Of a stretch of DNA of 64,000 nt, positions 47,943 through 57,631 are shown piece after piece. Location of the stretch: positions 62,001 through 126,000 of the forward strand of contig CAVUGU010000010.1 of assembly GCA_963741055.1 (NCBI GenBank), in the 5' to 3' direction. This DNA comes from Bog-756 sp963741055 (lineage in GTDB: Bacteria > Actinomycetota > Acidimicrobiia > Acidimicrobiales > RAAP-2). The notes under the pieces are model-generated. The model saw nothing but the letters and a program-made list of their open reading frames with translations. It made no database searches and was not told where the DNA came from. Numbering within the stretch: the stretch's first letter is position 1; every line of letters begins with the position of its first letter. Position numbers and translations under genes: made by a program.

Positions 47943-48833
47943 TCAGGGTGAATCTCCTCCGTCGGGGGCGGGGAGCCCGATCGGGTTGGGGAACGGGAGG
48001 ACGCCGGCCGCGACCACCGCGTTGGCGACCTCGGTCAACGCCCTTCTCAGCACCGGTTCTTCGGTCGGGTGGAGCTCTTCGAAGGCTGCTGCCGCGAGAC
48101 GGTCGGTCGTCGCTTCGATCGAATCGCGCAGCTCTCGCCCTTTGGAGGTGATCTCCCCGTCGCGGACCAGTCCTCGAGCGGCCAGGCGCTCGACCGCGTC
48201 GCCCCACTCCTCGTCGGACCATCCGCGACTCGCCCGGAAGAGCCCGCCGTCGACCGCTTCGGAGAGGGCGAAGAGCACGAGGGCTTCGCAACCGTCGAGG
48301 CCCGCCGCAGTCAGGGCCGCCACGTGTCCGTCGCCACGATGCTCACGGAGGCAGGTGCACCCCTGCCAGAGGGCCTCCACCGGGTCGTCGAGACCTGGGA
48401 GGTCCCGGTTCGCACAGAACAACGCACGGCCCGATCCGTCGGCTCGCTCGACGAGGTGCTCGATCACCGGGATCGCTGGTTCGGACACCCCTTCGACGTT
48501 TCGGCAGACCCGCCGGAGCACGGTGGCCGCACTCTCTCGGCGCGCTCGTAGGACGGCGTCGGGCTCGGCGAAGTGCCATGCGTCGGGGAGCGCACGCCGC
48601 ACCATGGTTTCGTCGAAGCTGAAGAAGAGCGCGCCGACCGTCGCCGGGCCGACCGTGCCGAGCGGAACTGCCCTTCCGGCGAAGTAACCCATCCAGAACC
48701 CTCTGAGCCCGGTGCCTGCCAGCGCGGCGCGGCACTCGTCGGCGAAGTAGACGACCGCGTGGATCGGTTCGAACGACTGCCACCAGACGCGGGCGTCCGA
48801 CCATTCGCGGCCGGGCTCGCCGGAGGCGGTCAC
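47943..48833 (-). CDS. SCO6745-family protein
   Basis: A 296-residue soluble protein from GTG 48833. GLRGFWMGYFAGRAVPLGTV and GPATVGALFFSF are the conserved opening of the actinobacterial SCO6745 family; the second half (EEWGDAVERLAARGLVRDG, EITSKGRELRDSIEATTDRL) looks like a winged helix-turn-helix. The role of the family is not established. It overlaps the stop of the membrane protein gene upstream (GTGA), so the pair is co-expressed. Convergent with the MprF-like gene, 26 bases apart. Confidence 0.75.
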   Translation of the reverse strand: MTASGEPGREWSDARVWWQSFEPIHAVVYFADECRAALAGTGLRGFWMGYFAGRAVPLGTVGPATVGALFFSFDETMVRRALPDAWHFAEPDAVLRARRESAATVLRRVCRNVEGVSEPAIPVIEHLVERADGSGRALFCANRDLPGLDDPVEALWQGCTCLREHRGDGHVAALTAAGLDGCEALVLFALSEAVDGGLFRASRGWSDEEWGDAVERLAARGLVRDGEITSKGRELRDSIEATTDRLAAAAFEELHPTEEPVLRRALTEVANAVVAAGVLPFPNPIGLPAPDGGDSP

Positions 48834-50155
48834 GCCGGGGCGGCTCCCGAGGTGGCGTCCGCTCCGCCGTCCGGTCCGGCGCCGGCAGTGGGCTCGTCGG
48901 GCCCGGTCGACCGGGTCGTGGTCGTCCGCCTTCCCCAGAGCCCGATCAGGCCGACAACGGCGAGCGCGACGAGAACGACGACCACCGCCACGAGCAGTGT
49001 CGGGTTGTTCCAGACGACGAGGATGAACAGCGCGATGCCGAGCGTGGTCCACTGCAGTGCCCCTCGGTGAGCCGACACGAAGTCGTGGGCCCGTCCACTC
49101 GTCGTCCACGCCGGCCAGGACCGGTTGGTGAACAACCGCCGCACCGTGGCGTTCCCGGCGAGGAAGGCGATGAGCGCGGCCAGGGCCGAGAGGACGAGCA
49201 CCGCCCGTACGGTGTCGAGCAACCCTGCCGAGATGGTGTCGATGACCGCGGCGTTCGCCGGCTTCGATCGGGAGGGGCCGAGCCCGGACAGGTACTGGTT
49301 GCGGGCCACGGCGACGATGACCAGGATCAGCGCCATCGAGATCGCGAGCCCGAGTCCGGCCCGTGTGACTCCTCGTCGCCGGTTCTTCGCCAGAGCGATG
49401 GCCCCCGCGAAGAGCAAGAGGGCCAGGATCGGGAGGAGAACCACCAGGCGGTTGAAGAACCGGGTGGCCCCCTGGAGGCGCTCCAGCTGGGCCGACTGGA
49501 AGAGGACCAACGTCGCGGGGTGCTTGGTCGTGACCTTGTCGAACGCGGTGATGCCCTTGGCGTCGAGTGCCTTCTTGGCCTGTGCCTCGATATTCGACAG
49601 GTCGAGCGTCACGGCTCCGTTACTGGTCTTGAACGCTCCCGTTTGCTGCCCGGTGAGGAGCCCCACCACCTGCTTGTGTGCGCGGCGGTTCGCAACGACC
49701 CAGAACTTCTGGAAGGCGGGGGATTCCACCAGCTTCAGGACGATCTGATTGGTGGCGCTCTCGACTCCGTCGGTGATCGGCGTCACCAGGAAGCCGGCCT
49801 TCGGGGGGAGGGCTTGCTGCACCTGCTGGTGGAGATTGGTCTCCGCGACCAATCGTTCGCTGACCCTGTTGGCGACCGCGGTCTGGATCGCCGGGTTGCT
49901 GGCGAGGGGGGCCACCGTCTCGATGTAGGTGTCGTTGTCGAGGGCCACGTTGCGGACGTAGGCCGCGATGACCGAGATCACCGAGAGGAGACAGGCCAGG
50001 ACGAGCAGCACCCACGAGACGGTCTTGACCAGTCGGCGTTGGCGCCCCCGGCGGGGACTCTTCTTCGGGCTCGCCCCGCCGGCCTCGGCTGGGCCAGGCG
50101 GTTCGCTCGAAGTGTCCGCGGCCGCCTCAGCGGGCACCGGCTCCTCGCTGGTCAC
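48830..50155 (-). CDS. multi-pass membrane protein of unknown function
   Basis: A 441-residue protein from GTG 50155. A Pro/Ala/Glu-rich cytoplasmic start and RRGRQRRLVK precede helix 1 (VSWVLLVLACLLSVISVIAA). A large outer domain follows (residues about 70-230), opening with NDTYIETVAPLASNPAIQTA and AVANRVSERLVAETNL. Five more helices then lead to an acidic, Gly/Ala-rich tail. This layout occurs in many actinobacteria, but I know no function. Intact. Paired with the SCO6745 gene. Confidence 0.6.
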   Translation of the reverse strand: MTSEEPVPAEAAADTSSEPPGPAEAGGASPKKSPRRGRQRRLVKTVSWVLLVLACLLSVISVIAAYVRNVALDNDTYIETVAPLASNPAIQTAVANRVSERLVAETNLHQQVQQALPPKAGFLVTPITDGVESATNQIVLKLVESPAFQKFWVVANRRAHKQVVGLLTGQQTGAFKTSNGAVTLDLSNIEAQAKKALDAKGITAFDKVTTKHPATLVLFQSAQLERLQGATRFFNRLVVLLPILALLLFAGAIALAKNRRRGVTRAGLGLAISMALILVIVAVARNQYLSGLGPSRSKPANAAVIDTISAGLLDTVRAVLVLSALAALIAFLAGNATVRRLFTNRSWPAWTTSGRAHDFVSAHRGALQWTTLGIALFILVVWNNPTLLVAVVVVLVALAVVGLIGLWGRRTTTTRSTGPDEPTAGAGPDGGADATSGAAPA

Positions 50156-50219
50156 GAGAACTCACTGTACTGCTGCATTCCGTCCACTCCGGGTTGCCCG
50201 CCGCTGCCGGTCCTCGAAC

Positions 50220-50260
50220 GATCCGGTGGCCGCCCCGCAGATCGGAACGGCCACCGGATC
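50220..50260 (-). terminator. stem-loop, probable terminator of the PLDc_N/SHOCT gene
   Basis: GATCCGGTGGCCG (50220-50232) and CGGCCACCGGATC (50248-50260) are perfect 13-base inverted repeats around a 15-base loop, about 30 bases beyond the stop of the leftward gene 50292-50696. No T-run follows, which is common for actinobacterial terminators. Confidence 0.6.
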
Positions 50261-50291
50261 GACAATGCTCGGTCGTTTGTTCAGACGCTGC

Positions 50292-50696
50292 TCAGGTCAG
50301 CAGCTTCTGCTTCTGGGCCTCGAATTCGGCGTCGCTGATGACGCCCTTCGACTTCAGGTCCGCGAGCTTGGCAAGCTCGTCGGCACTCGACGACGAACCG
50401 GCGGCTTGCCGCACATAGTCGTCGAAGGCCTTCTGCTGCTGGTTGGCTTGGGCGACGGATCGCTCTTGCATACTGCCGCCACGCGCGATCAGGTAGACCA
50501 AGACGCCGATGAACGGGAGGACGATCACGAAAATGACCCACAGGGCCTTCGCCCACCCGCTGATGTCCTGGCTCCGGAAGATGTCCATGAAGACGACGAT
50601 GAGCAGCCATATCCAGAGAAAGAAGACGAAGAACTCGAGCATCGTCCAGAAGATGTTGAGCAATGGATAGTCGTAAGCAAGCATGGTCGAAGCCAC
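50292..50696 (-). CDS. PLDc_N / SHOCT small membrane protein
   Basis: A 134-residue protein from ATG 50696. The first hydrophobic helix (LLNIFWTMLEFFVFFLWIWL) and the second (ALWVIFVIVLPFIGVLVYLI) with RGGSMQERS between or after them form the phospholipase-D-nuclease N-terminal (PLDc_N) unit, which has no nuclease residues. The C-terminal ADELAKLADLKSKGVISDAE followed by FEAQKQKLL is a SHOCT oligomerisation domain. Such proteins are probably membrane scaffolds or envelope-stress proteins. It stands alone with its own terminator. Confidence 0.8.
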   Translation of the reverse strand: MASTMLAYDYPLLNIFWTMLEFFVFFLWIWLLIVVFMDIFRSQDISGWAKALWVIFVIVLPFIGVLVYLIARGGSMQERSVAQANQQQKAFDDYVRQAAGSSSSADELAKLADLKSKGVISDAEFEAQKQKLLT

Positions 50697-50894
50697 TCCT
50701 CACTGTTGGGTCCATCGGCCAACATACTGCGAGAACTCCGCAGATCCAGGGTTTTTCGTTTTCCATCGGAAAAATGCACCTAACCTCCACGGCGTCGTAA
50801 GGTCGTTTTCACGGGCACCGAGAACGATCGAAAGCGAGGCGGCACCGTTGGCACCAGTATTCCGGGCACCTCGGATGCATTCCGAGGTTCGATC

Positions 50895-52074
50895 GTGATC
50901 GCCGCACAGATCGTCGCCGTCGTCGCGGGCGTCTCGGTGGTCTTCGCGGTCCTGATCTCCGCTCTGGAGACCGTCGTTCTTCCCATGCGGGGTTTCACCC
51001 GCATCGCCCGGTTCGTCTTCGCGGTCGCCTACTGGGTCCTCGTCCATCATTGGCGGGACCGAGCGCGCGAGATCGAGACGCGAGGTCTCTACGCCCCGAT
51101 CGCGCTGGTCTCGCTCCCGTTGGTCTGGATGTCGCTCGTCGCGGTGGGGTTCTCGTTGATCTTCTGGGGATTCGACGCGGGGACCTGGCAGCACTCGTTC
51201 GAGATCAGCGGTTCGTCGCTCACCACCCTGGGGTTCTCTGCCCCCACGGGTGCCGGGAGGGTCTGGCTGTCGATCATCGAGGCGATCATCGGACTCGGGC
51301 TGGTGGCGCTGCTGATCACCTACCTGCCCACCATCTACGCCGCGCGCCACTCACGCGAGAAGGGCATCATGATGATGCGACCCTTCGCCGGGACGCCGGC
51401 GGCGGCGGTTCGCATGATCCTCGCGCTCCAACGGGTCGGTATCATCGAAAACGACGAGCTGTGGAGGATGGCCGCCAACTGGGTTCTCGAGCTCGATCAG
51501 ACCCACACCGACTTTCCTGCCCTCTGCTACTTCCCCGAATCCATCTCGAAGCAGTCATGGGTCGCGACAACCGGGTGCGTACTCGACGGTGCTGCGTTGA
51601 TTTTGGCCGCCTCCGGTGTCGACCGCGAACGCTTCCGACCTGGGGTCGTCCAAGGGTCCGTTGCTCGCTCTTACCTACGGGATCCCCGCACTCGGCCACA
51701 TCGCGAGGGCAGCCAACCTCCCCGTCGAGACCACCGAGACGATCGCGGATCTCCTTGACGCGCCCTCTGACAGAGTGCGCGAGATTTCGATCCGCAGGGA
51801 CGAGTTCGATTCGGCCCTCGACCGGTTGGCGCCGGTTCTGCCCGTCGAGAGCGCGGAACGTGGAGAATGTTGGCGACGCTTCGCCGCGTTGCGTTTTGGC
51901 TACGACCGCGCCCTACGAGGGCTGGCAGGACTGACTCTCGCCGCGCCGGCTCCCTGGACGACGGACCGACCCGCGCGGGTCGGCCGGCCCCGACCCTTCA
52001 GCAGCGACCCGGTCAGGACCGACTGGTCGATCCACACGCCACCCGAAGTGCCCGACCCGGTCGCAGGGGCCTGA
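50895..52074 (+). CDS. potassium-channel-like membrane protein (frameshift at about 51615)
   Basis: GTG 50895. Helices: IVAVVAGVSVVFAVLISALE, FVFAVAYWVLVHHW, IALVSLPLVWMSLVAVGFSL, then a pore-like loop FEISGSSLTTLGFSAPTGAG and a last helix LSIIEAIIGLGLVALLITYL. TTLGFS sits where TVGYG would be in a potassium channel, so selectivity is uncertain. The cytoplasmic part continues after one extra base near 51615: DLGSSKGPLLALTYGIPALG, and a C-terminus rich in Pro and Arg. About 393 residues. The gene converges on gadB; the second palindromic element lies between. Confidence 0.68.
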
Positions 52075-52354
52075 CCCGACTCTCGGTCAGCAAAGGGGGC
52101 GGCGGTCGCCGGGGGTGGCCGACCGCGAGGAGGGACGAGGAGGGGAGAGGAAGGGTAGTGTCCGCCGGGTACGTGATGTATATATACATCACGTGATGTA
52201 TATACCCCGTGGAGACACCTCCCTGGGGGCGGGGGTCTCCCGGAAGAGCGGGTACGTGGAGGGCTGGGGGCGCGGCTGGGCGAAAGAGCCTTGACCAGCG
52301 GTTTCTGCCCTCGGCTGAGTCCGGCAGGATCAGGCGGAGTAGGAGGGCAGGCGC
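52075..52354. other. intergenic region between convergent genes
   Basis: About 280 bases between the channel gene and gadB, which converge here. It contains a purine-rich G/A stretch (52100-52160), the palindromic element copy 2 and GC-rich hairpin-prone sequence (52215-52280). No gene is seen. Confidence 0.5.
52166..52258. repeat. AT-rich palindromic element, copy 2
   Basis: A perfect 24-base palindrome spans 52171-52194 with the same core as copy 1 (GATGTATATATACATC). ACGTGATGTATATA then repeats directly at 52191-52204, giving a third half-site. CGGGTACGTG occurs at 52166-52175 and again at 52249-52258. The approach (GGGTAGTGTCCGCCGGGTAC) and the following CCCCGTGG resemble copy 1 at 14642-14716. 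Both copies lie between convergent genes. Confidence 0.7.
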
Positions 52355-53755
52355 CTAGAGGTGGCTGAAGCCCCCGGCCTCCTGCGCGGTCATGCCGACC
52401 GACACCGGGTGCTTGGAAAAGTGGTCGATGGCGTCGTGCAGGTCCTGGAGGAGCAAGGCCGCGAGATCGCGGCTCACCCCCTGGCGGACCAGGATCCGCT
52501 GGACCGAGACGTCCGAGACCGATCCGGTCAGTGGATAGGCCGGCACCTGCCACCCCCGCACTCGCATTCGGTCCGCCAGGTCATAGAGGGTGTAGCCGGG
52601 GTCCTCCCCCTCGCGGATGCGCCAGGCGACCGAGGGGATCCCGGTGGCGGGCTTCGAATCACAGAGCAGCTCGAAGGGACCGAGGCGCATGACTCCTTCG
52701 GCCAGGAAGGTGCCGGTGTCGTAGCAGCACTCGTGGATGTCCCGGTAACCCTTCTTCCCGAGACGGACGAAGTTGTAGTACTGGGCCACGATCTGGCCGG
52801 CGGGCCGCGAGAAGTTGATCTGGAAGACCGGCATGTCCCCGCCCAGATAGGTCACGTGGAAGACCAGCTCCGCCGGAAGCTCGGAGGTATCGCGCCAGAG
52901 CACCCAACCCACGCCCAAAGGTGCGAGCCCGAACTTGTGGCCCGACGTGCTGATCGACTTGACCCTCGGGATGCGGAAGTCCCAGGCCACCTCGGGGGCG
53001 CAGAACGGAGCGAGGAAGGCGCCGCTCGCGCCGTCGACATGGATGTCGACGTCGAGTCCGGTCCGCTCCTGCAGATCGTCGAGTGCTTTCGAGAGCTCGA
53101 GCACCGGTTCGTACGAACCGGTGTAGGTCACGCCGAAGGTCGGGACGACCATGATGGTGTTCTCGTCGACGCGGGAGAGCATCTCCTCCACGTTCATCGC
53201 GTAGCGACCGGGCGCCATCGGGATCTCACGCATCTCGACATCCCAGTAGCGGGCGAACTTGTGCCAGACCACCTGGACCGGTCCGCAGACCATGTTGGGC
53301 TTGTCGGTGGGCTTCCCCTCCGCCTCCCGCTTGGCCCGCCACCGCCACTTGGCCGCCATGCCACCGAGCATGCATGCCTCGGACGAGCCGATCGTCGAAC
53401 ATCCCACCGGTGTGGCGTCGTGGGGTGCATGCCAGAGGTCGGCCAGCATGGCCACGCACCGGCGCTCGATCTCCGCGGTCTGTGGATACTCGTCCTTGTC
53501 GATCATGTTCTTGTTCATCGCGATGTCCATCAGCCGGTGGACCTCTTCTTCCTCCCAGGTCTGGCAGAAGGTCGCGAGGTTCTGGCGAGAATTGCCGTCG
53601 AGCAGGAGCTCGTCGGAGATCGCCTGGTAGGCGTCCAGCGCCTTCATCTGGTCGGTCGGGAACTGGTTCGCCGGGAGCGTCATCAGCAGGTCGTTGCCTG
53701 CATAGACCGACTCGAGCATCTCGTCCTGCGGGGAGACCCGCTTGTGCAGTGGCAT
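52355..53755 (-). CDS. gadB: glutamate decarboxylase
   Basis: A 466-residue PLP enzyme turning glutamate into GABA and CO2 while consuming a proton. Visible: CTIGSSEACMLGGMAAKWRW, VVPTFGVTYTGSYEPV, DIHVDGASGAFLAPFCAP, the PLP-lysine in KSISTSGHKFGLAPLGVGW, and FSRPAGQIVAQYYNFVRLG. The C-terminal tail ending HL, which in the E. coli enzymes closes the active site at neutral pH, is present (GGFSHL). ATG 53755 gives the standard family length. No antiporter gene is adjacent, so it may serve the GABA shunt as well as acid stress. Intact. Confidence 0.93.
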   Translation of the reverse strand: MPLHKRVSPQDEMLESVYAGNDLLMTLPANQFPTDQMKALDAYQAISDELLLDGNSRQNLATFCQTWEEEEVHRLMDIAMNKNMIDKDEYPQTAEIERRCVAMLADLWHAPHDATPVGCSTIGSSEACMLGGMAAKWRWRAKREAEGKPTDKPNMVCGPVQVVWHKFARYWDVEMREIPMAPGRYAMNVEEMLSRVDENTIMVVPTFGVTYTGSYEPVLELSKALDDLQERTGLDVDIHVDGASGAFLAPFCAPEVAWDFRIPRVKSISTSGHKFGLAPLGVGWVLWRDTSELPAELVFHVTYLGGDMPVFQINFSRPAGQIVAQYYNFVRLGKKGYRDIHECCYDTGTFLAEGVMRLGPFELLCDSKPATGIPSVAWRIREGEDPGYTLYDLADRMRVRGWQVPAYPLTGSVSDVSVQRILVRQGVSRDLAALLLQDLHDAIDHFSKHPVSVGMTAQEAGGFSHL

Positions 53756-53885
53756 GACGACCCTTTCATTCGGCGCGCGTGGCGCGATGGCCCATCTTCG
53801 CACCCTGAGTTGCGCGGCGTGCCGCGCGAGTCCCTATGAGGCCGGTACCAGAAGTGCCGCGCGCGTCGCCGCCGGCGCGGGTTGG

Positions 53886-54215
53886 CTACGAGTGCGGCCC
53901 GCCCTTCTGGCGCTGCTGCCGGCGCCGGTAGATCACCAGCCGCTCGAGGGCGATGCCGAGTACCGCGGCGATGAGCAGCGCCCAGATCAGGCTGACGTGA
54001 GCGGTCCAGAAGACGAAGTGGACCTCGACCGTCTGACTGTTCTCGACGATGAACGCGATGAGGTAGACGAGGATGACCGCGGCTCCGACGCAGGCGTGCG
54101 ATTTCCTTCGGATCACGCTTCTCGATTCCGGAGGGCGCCGTGCCGATCGACTCCTTGGCTCGAACTTCTTCCGCTGCTGGCCATCGCATCCTCCTCGTCG
54201 AGGCGCCGCCGCCAC
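53886..54215 (-). CDS. LapA-domain small membrane protein
   Basis: A protein of about 109 residues, with the start uncertain because the basic first 38 residues (RPPESRSVIRRKSHA) look atypical. Two helices (VGAAVILVYLIAFIVENSQT and LIWALLIAAVLGIALERLVI) enclose VEVHFVFWTAHVS, the DUF1049/LapA pattern. LapA-like proteins help assemble envelope lipids or polysaccharides in Proteobacteria; the role here is unknown. Leftward, between gadB and nuoN. Confidence 0.7.
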   Translation of the reverse strand: MAAAPRRGGCDGQQRKKFEPRSRSARRPPESRSVIRRKSHACVGAAVILVYLIAFIVENSQTVEVHFVFWTAHVSLIWALLIAAVLGIALERLVIYRRRQQRQKGGPHS

Positions 54216-54281
54216 TCTCGACAGTACGAGTACCCGGGCAACTCCGCGCTGAACAGGACTGTGCGGCGACCCTGGGTCGAG

Positions 54282-54313
54282 GTTCAGGAGCTCAGGAGCT
54301 CAGGAGCTCAGGG
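54282..54313. repeat. 8-base tandem repeat, four copies, across the nuoN stop codon
   Basis: GTTCAGGA, GCTCAGGA, GCTCAGGA and GCTCAGGG lie head to tail at 54282-54313. The nuoN stop (54308-54310) falls in the last unit. Because 8 is not a multiple of three, a gain or loss of a unit before the stop would alter the NuoN C-terminus. Confidence 0.65.
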
Positions 54314-55993
54314 GAACAACAGCGTCGCGTGGTGGGCGAAGTCGAGGATCGGGCCGGGGATGATGCCGAACACGATCGAGAAGGCCACCGTGACCCCGAT
54401 GACGAGGGCGGTCAACCCGGGAACGGGGACGATGCCGCGCTCGACGACCTCGGTCACCGGTGGCGAATCGGTGAGGACCTGAAGGCTCGCGACCGCTCCG
54501 TAGGAGCCGTCCCCGCCGGCGGCGACCGGCTCGCGGTCCTGGCCGTCGGCGGGCTCGCCGGGCTCGGAGGTGGGCGCGGAATCGGACGACCCGCCCGGGC
54601 CCAGGTCGCCGATCATGCCGACCGGCGAGAACATGGTGACCGCCAGCCGCAGGTAGAAGAAGGCGGCGATCGCCGCGGAGACCATCGCGACCACCGCGAG
54701 GACGTAGGAATGGACCGCGACCGCGGAGCCGACCACTTCGAACTTGGCGAGGAACCCGGTGGTGAACGGGATCCCTGCCTGGCCGAGCAAGAGCACCGCG
54801 AAGCTCAAGGCGAGCAGCGGCTGGCGTCGCGCGAGGCCGCGGTAGTCCTCGAGCTGGTGACCGGTGTCACCCTCGCGAGCCATGACCGTGATCACGGCGA
54901 AGGATCCGATCACCAGGAACATGTAGGTGAACACGTAGTACAAGGACGCGGCAACTCCCTGGGTGGTCGCCGCCTCGACGCCGAGCAGGATGAAGCCGAC
55001 GTGGTTGATCGATGAGTAGGCCATCATCCGCTTCACGTCTCGCTGCATGAGCGCGACCACCGCACCGAACAGCAGGCTCACGAAGGCCAGTGCCCAGACG
55101 ATGGGTTGCCAGTCGGCACGGGTGGTCCCGAAGGCGGAGATGAACACCCGGAGCAGCGCGGCGAACGCGCCAGCCTTGGCGATCGCCGCCATGAAGCCGG
55201 TGATCGGCGTGGGCGAACCCTCGTAGACGTCGGGTGACCACATGTGGAAGGGAACCGCCGCGATCTTGAAGCCGAAACCGACCAGCAACAGCGCGAGCCC
55301 CCCGAGGAGCACTCCGTTCGATGCGACGACGTTCTTCGAGAGGTAGTCGGCGATTTGGGGGATGTTCGACGAGCCGGTTGCCCCGTAGGCGAGGGCGATC
55401 CCGTAGACGAAGATGGCCGAGGAGAATGCGCCGAGTATGAAGTACTTGAGGCCGGCCTCCCCCGATTCCGGGCGCCGGGGGTTGGACGCCGCGAGCACGT
55501 AGAGGGCGATCGACATGATCTCGAGCCCGAGGAAGATCACGATCAGGTCGTTGGCGGCGCCCATCATCATCGCCCCCGACGCCGACAGCATGGCGAGCAC
55601 CTGGAATTCGGGCCCGTCGATCCCCTCGCGCCGGAGGTAGCCGTCGGCGACCAGCGCGGTCAGCAGCAGCGCGATCGAGATCGTGATCTGTATGAACACG
55701 TCGAAGCCGTCGTAGGCGATGGCGCCGGCGATGGTCACCTTGGCACCGTGGGTCGCCACGTCGTCCCACTGGAACAAGGCCGCGACCAAGGCGGCGGCCG
55801 CGGTGGTCGTGGCGACGAGAGTGCCGACGCCGACCCCGATCACCTGGCGGAAGAACGCGGAGACGGTCAACAGCAGGAGCGCGCCCCCCATCATGATCAG
55901 CATGGGGAGGATGCTCAGGTAGTCGATGTGAGGGACGTGGATGGTCGGAGCCGAGGAGCTCGCCAGCACGACCCCTGCGTGGAACGCCCTCAC
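54308..55993 (-). CDS. nuoN: NADH-quinone oxidoreductase subunit N
   Basis: A 561-residue proton-pumping antiporter-like subunit of complex I. Visible: LIVIFLGLEIMSIALYVLAA with the key glutamate, GFGFKIAAVPFHMWSPDVYE with the channel lysine, LMQRDVKRMMAYSSINHVGF, and GIPFTTGFLAKFEVV. An acidic Ser/Glu/Asp-rich cytoplasmic insert (residues about 450-495) is unusual in length. GTG 55993 overlaps the nuoM stop. The stop lies in an 8-base tandem repeat. Confidence 0.93.
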   Translation of the reverse strand: MRAFHAGVVLASSSAPTIHVPHIDYLSILPMLIMMGGALLLLTVSAFFRQVIGVGVGTLVATTTAAAALVAALFQWDDVATHGAKVTIAGAIAYDGFDVFIQITISIALLLTALVADGYLRREGIDGPEFQVLAMLSASGAMMMGAANDLIVIFLGLEIMSIALYVLAASNPRRPESGEAGLKYFILGAFSSAIFVYGIALAYGATGSSNIPQIADYLSKNVVASNGVLLGGLALLLVGFGFKIAAVPFHMWSPDVYEGSPTPITGFMAAIAKAGAFAALLRVFISAFGTTRADWQPIVWALAFVSLLFGAVVALMQRDVKRMMAYSSINHVGFILLGVEAATTQGVAASLYYVFTYMFLVIGSFAVITVMAREGDTGHQLEDYRGLARRQPLLALSFAVLLLGQAGIPFTTGFLAKFEVVGSAVAVHSYVLAVVAMVSAAIAAFFYLRLAVTMFSPVGMIGDLGPGGSSDSAPTSEPGEPADGQDREPVAAGGDGSYGAVASLQVLTDSPPVTEVVERGIVPVPGLTALVIGVTVAFSIVFGIIPGPILDFAHHATLLFP

Positions 55994-57631
55994 CGCGAAC
56001 CTCCGGTTGCCGGGAGGTCGGCCGGCCGCGGCGCCCGAGCGACGGTGAGACGGGTCGGGTCGGTGGCACCCGGGCGCTTCCGGTGCTCACCGGTCGTCGG
56101 CAGCTCGTAGCGGGTGAGGCCGGCCGGGACCGGGGTGTTGGTCACCTGGTCGACGTGGGCCACGATCTGGTCGACCGACGGGGTGATCCGGTCGAGCACC
56201 GGCTTCGGAAAGACGCCGAGCGCGACGATCAGGATGATCAACGGCGCGACCACCAGCCGCTCGTTGACCGACAGATCGCTCATGCGCTGGTCCTCGGGAG
56301 TCGGTTCGCGGTGGAAGCCCCGCTGGTAGGCCCAGAGCAGATAGATCGCGGCCACGATCACACCGGCGGTGGCGACCACCGCCCACCAACGGTGTGCGAC
56401 GAAGGTGCCGATCAGGATCAGGAACTCCCCGACGAACCCGTTGAGGCCGGGAAGCCCGATGGAGGCCATCATCGCGACGGTGAACACGCCCGCGAGGACC
56501 GGAGCCGGCGACTGCAACCCGCGCAGCGAGGTGAGCTGCCAGGTGTTCCGGCGCTCGTAGATCCAACCCACCAGTATGAAGAGCGTCGCGATGATCAGCC
56601 CGTGGTTGATCATCTGGAGCACGCCACCGGTCAGTCCCTGGCTGTTGATCGCGAAGGTGCCGAGCGCGATGAACCCGATCTGCGCGAGCGACGAGTACGC
56701 CAAGAGCCGCTTGAGGTCACGCTGCGCACAGGCGACGATCGCGCCGTAGAGGATGCCGGCGACCGCAAGCGTCAACAGCAGCGGGGCCAAGGTCCGGCTG
56801 GCCTGCGGGAAGAGATTGAGGTCGAAGCGGACCAGTCCGTAGGTGCCGAGCTTGGCCATGATCGCGACGAGGATCACCGAACCGGCGGTCGGTGCTTCGG
56901 CGTATGCATCGGGCGACCAGGTGTGGAAGGGGAAGATCGGCGCCTTGATCGCAAAGGCGATGGTGAAGGCGAGGAAGAGCAGCACGCCCTCGGTGCCGGA
57001 GAAGTGGGTGTGCTCGAGGACCGGCAGCTGGAAGGTGAGCACGCCGGTCTGCGACTGATGGAGGAAGGCGACCGCCAAGATCCCGACCAGCAAGAACGCG
57101 GAACCGGCGAAGGTGTAGACGAAGAACTTGATCGCGGCGTATCCACGCCGGGCGAATCCCCACCCGCCGATCAGGAAGTACCCGGGCACCAGGGTGAGCT
57201 CGAAGAAGAGGAAGAAGAGGACCAGGTCGAGCGCCACGAAGCTCCCGAGCAACGCGGCCTCGAGGAGGAGGAGCCAGCCGACGAAGCGCCCTCGGATCGC
57301 GACGCACCCGGGCGCCGAGCATGGTGAGCGGGAAGAGCAAGGCGGTGAGGAGCACCAGGAAGAGGGAGATCCCGTCCATGCCGAGCGACCACCGGATCCC
57401 GAGATCGGTCGCCCAGACGTGCGAGGAGACCAGTTGATATCCGGGGAAACCGGCCTTGAACTCGACCGCGGCCGCCACCGCGACGCCGAGCGTGGCGACC
57501 GACACCGCGAGGCCGGCAGCCTGGTGGAACCAGGCGGGAACCCGGTCGCTCGGAATCGCGGCCACCACGATCGCACCGGCTGCAGGCAGCAGCACCAGCA
57601 CGGTGAGGAAGGGGAAAGGGCCGTTCACCAT
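55990..57631 (-). CDS. nuoM: NADH-quinone oxidoreductase subunit M (frameshift at about 57309)
   Basis: Antiporter-like pump subunit. ATG 57631 overlaps the nuoL stop (TGATG). The first frame gives FPFLTVLVLLPAAGAIVVAA and RWSLGMDGISLFLVLLTALL. One extra base at 57308-57310 leads to FVALDLVLFFLFFELTLVPG with the key glutamate, APIFPFHTWSPDAYAEAPTA, ACAQRDLKRLLAYSSLAQIG and ASIGLPGLNGFVGEFLILIG. About 546 residues after correction. The break in a housekeeping gene inside a complete operon argues for sequencing error. Confidence 0.92.
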
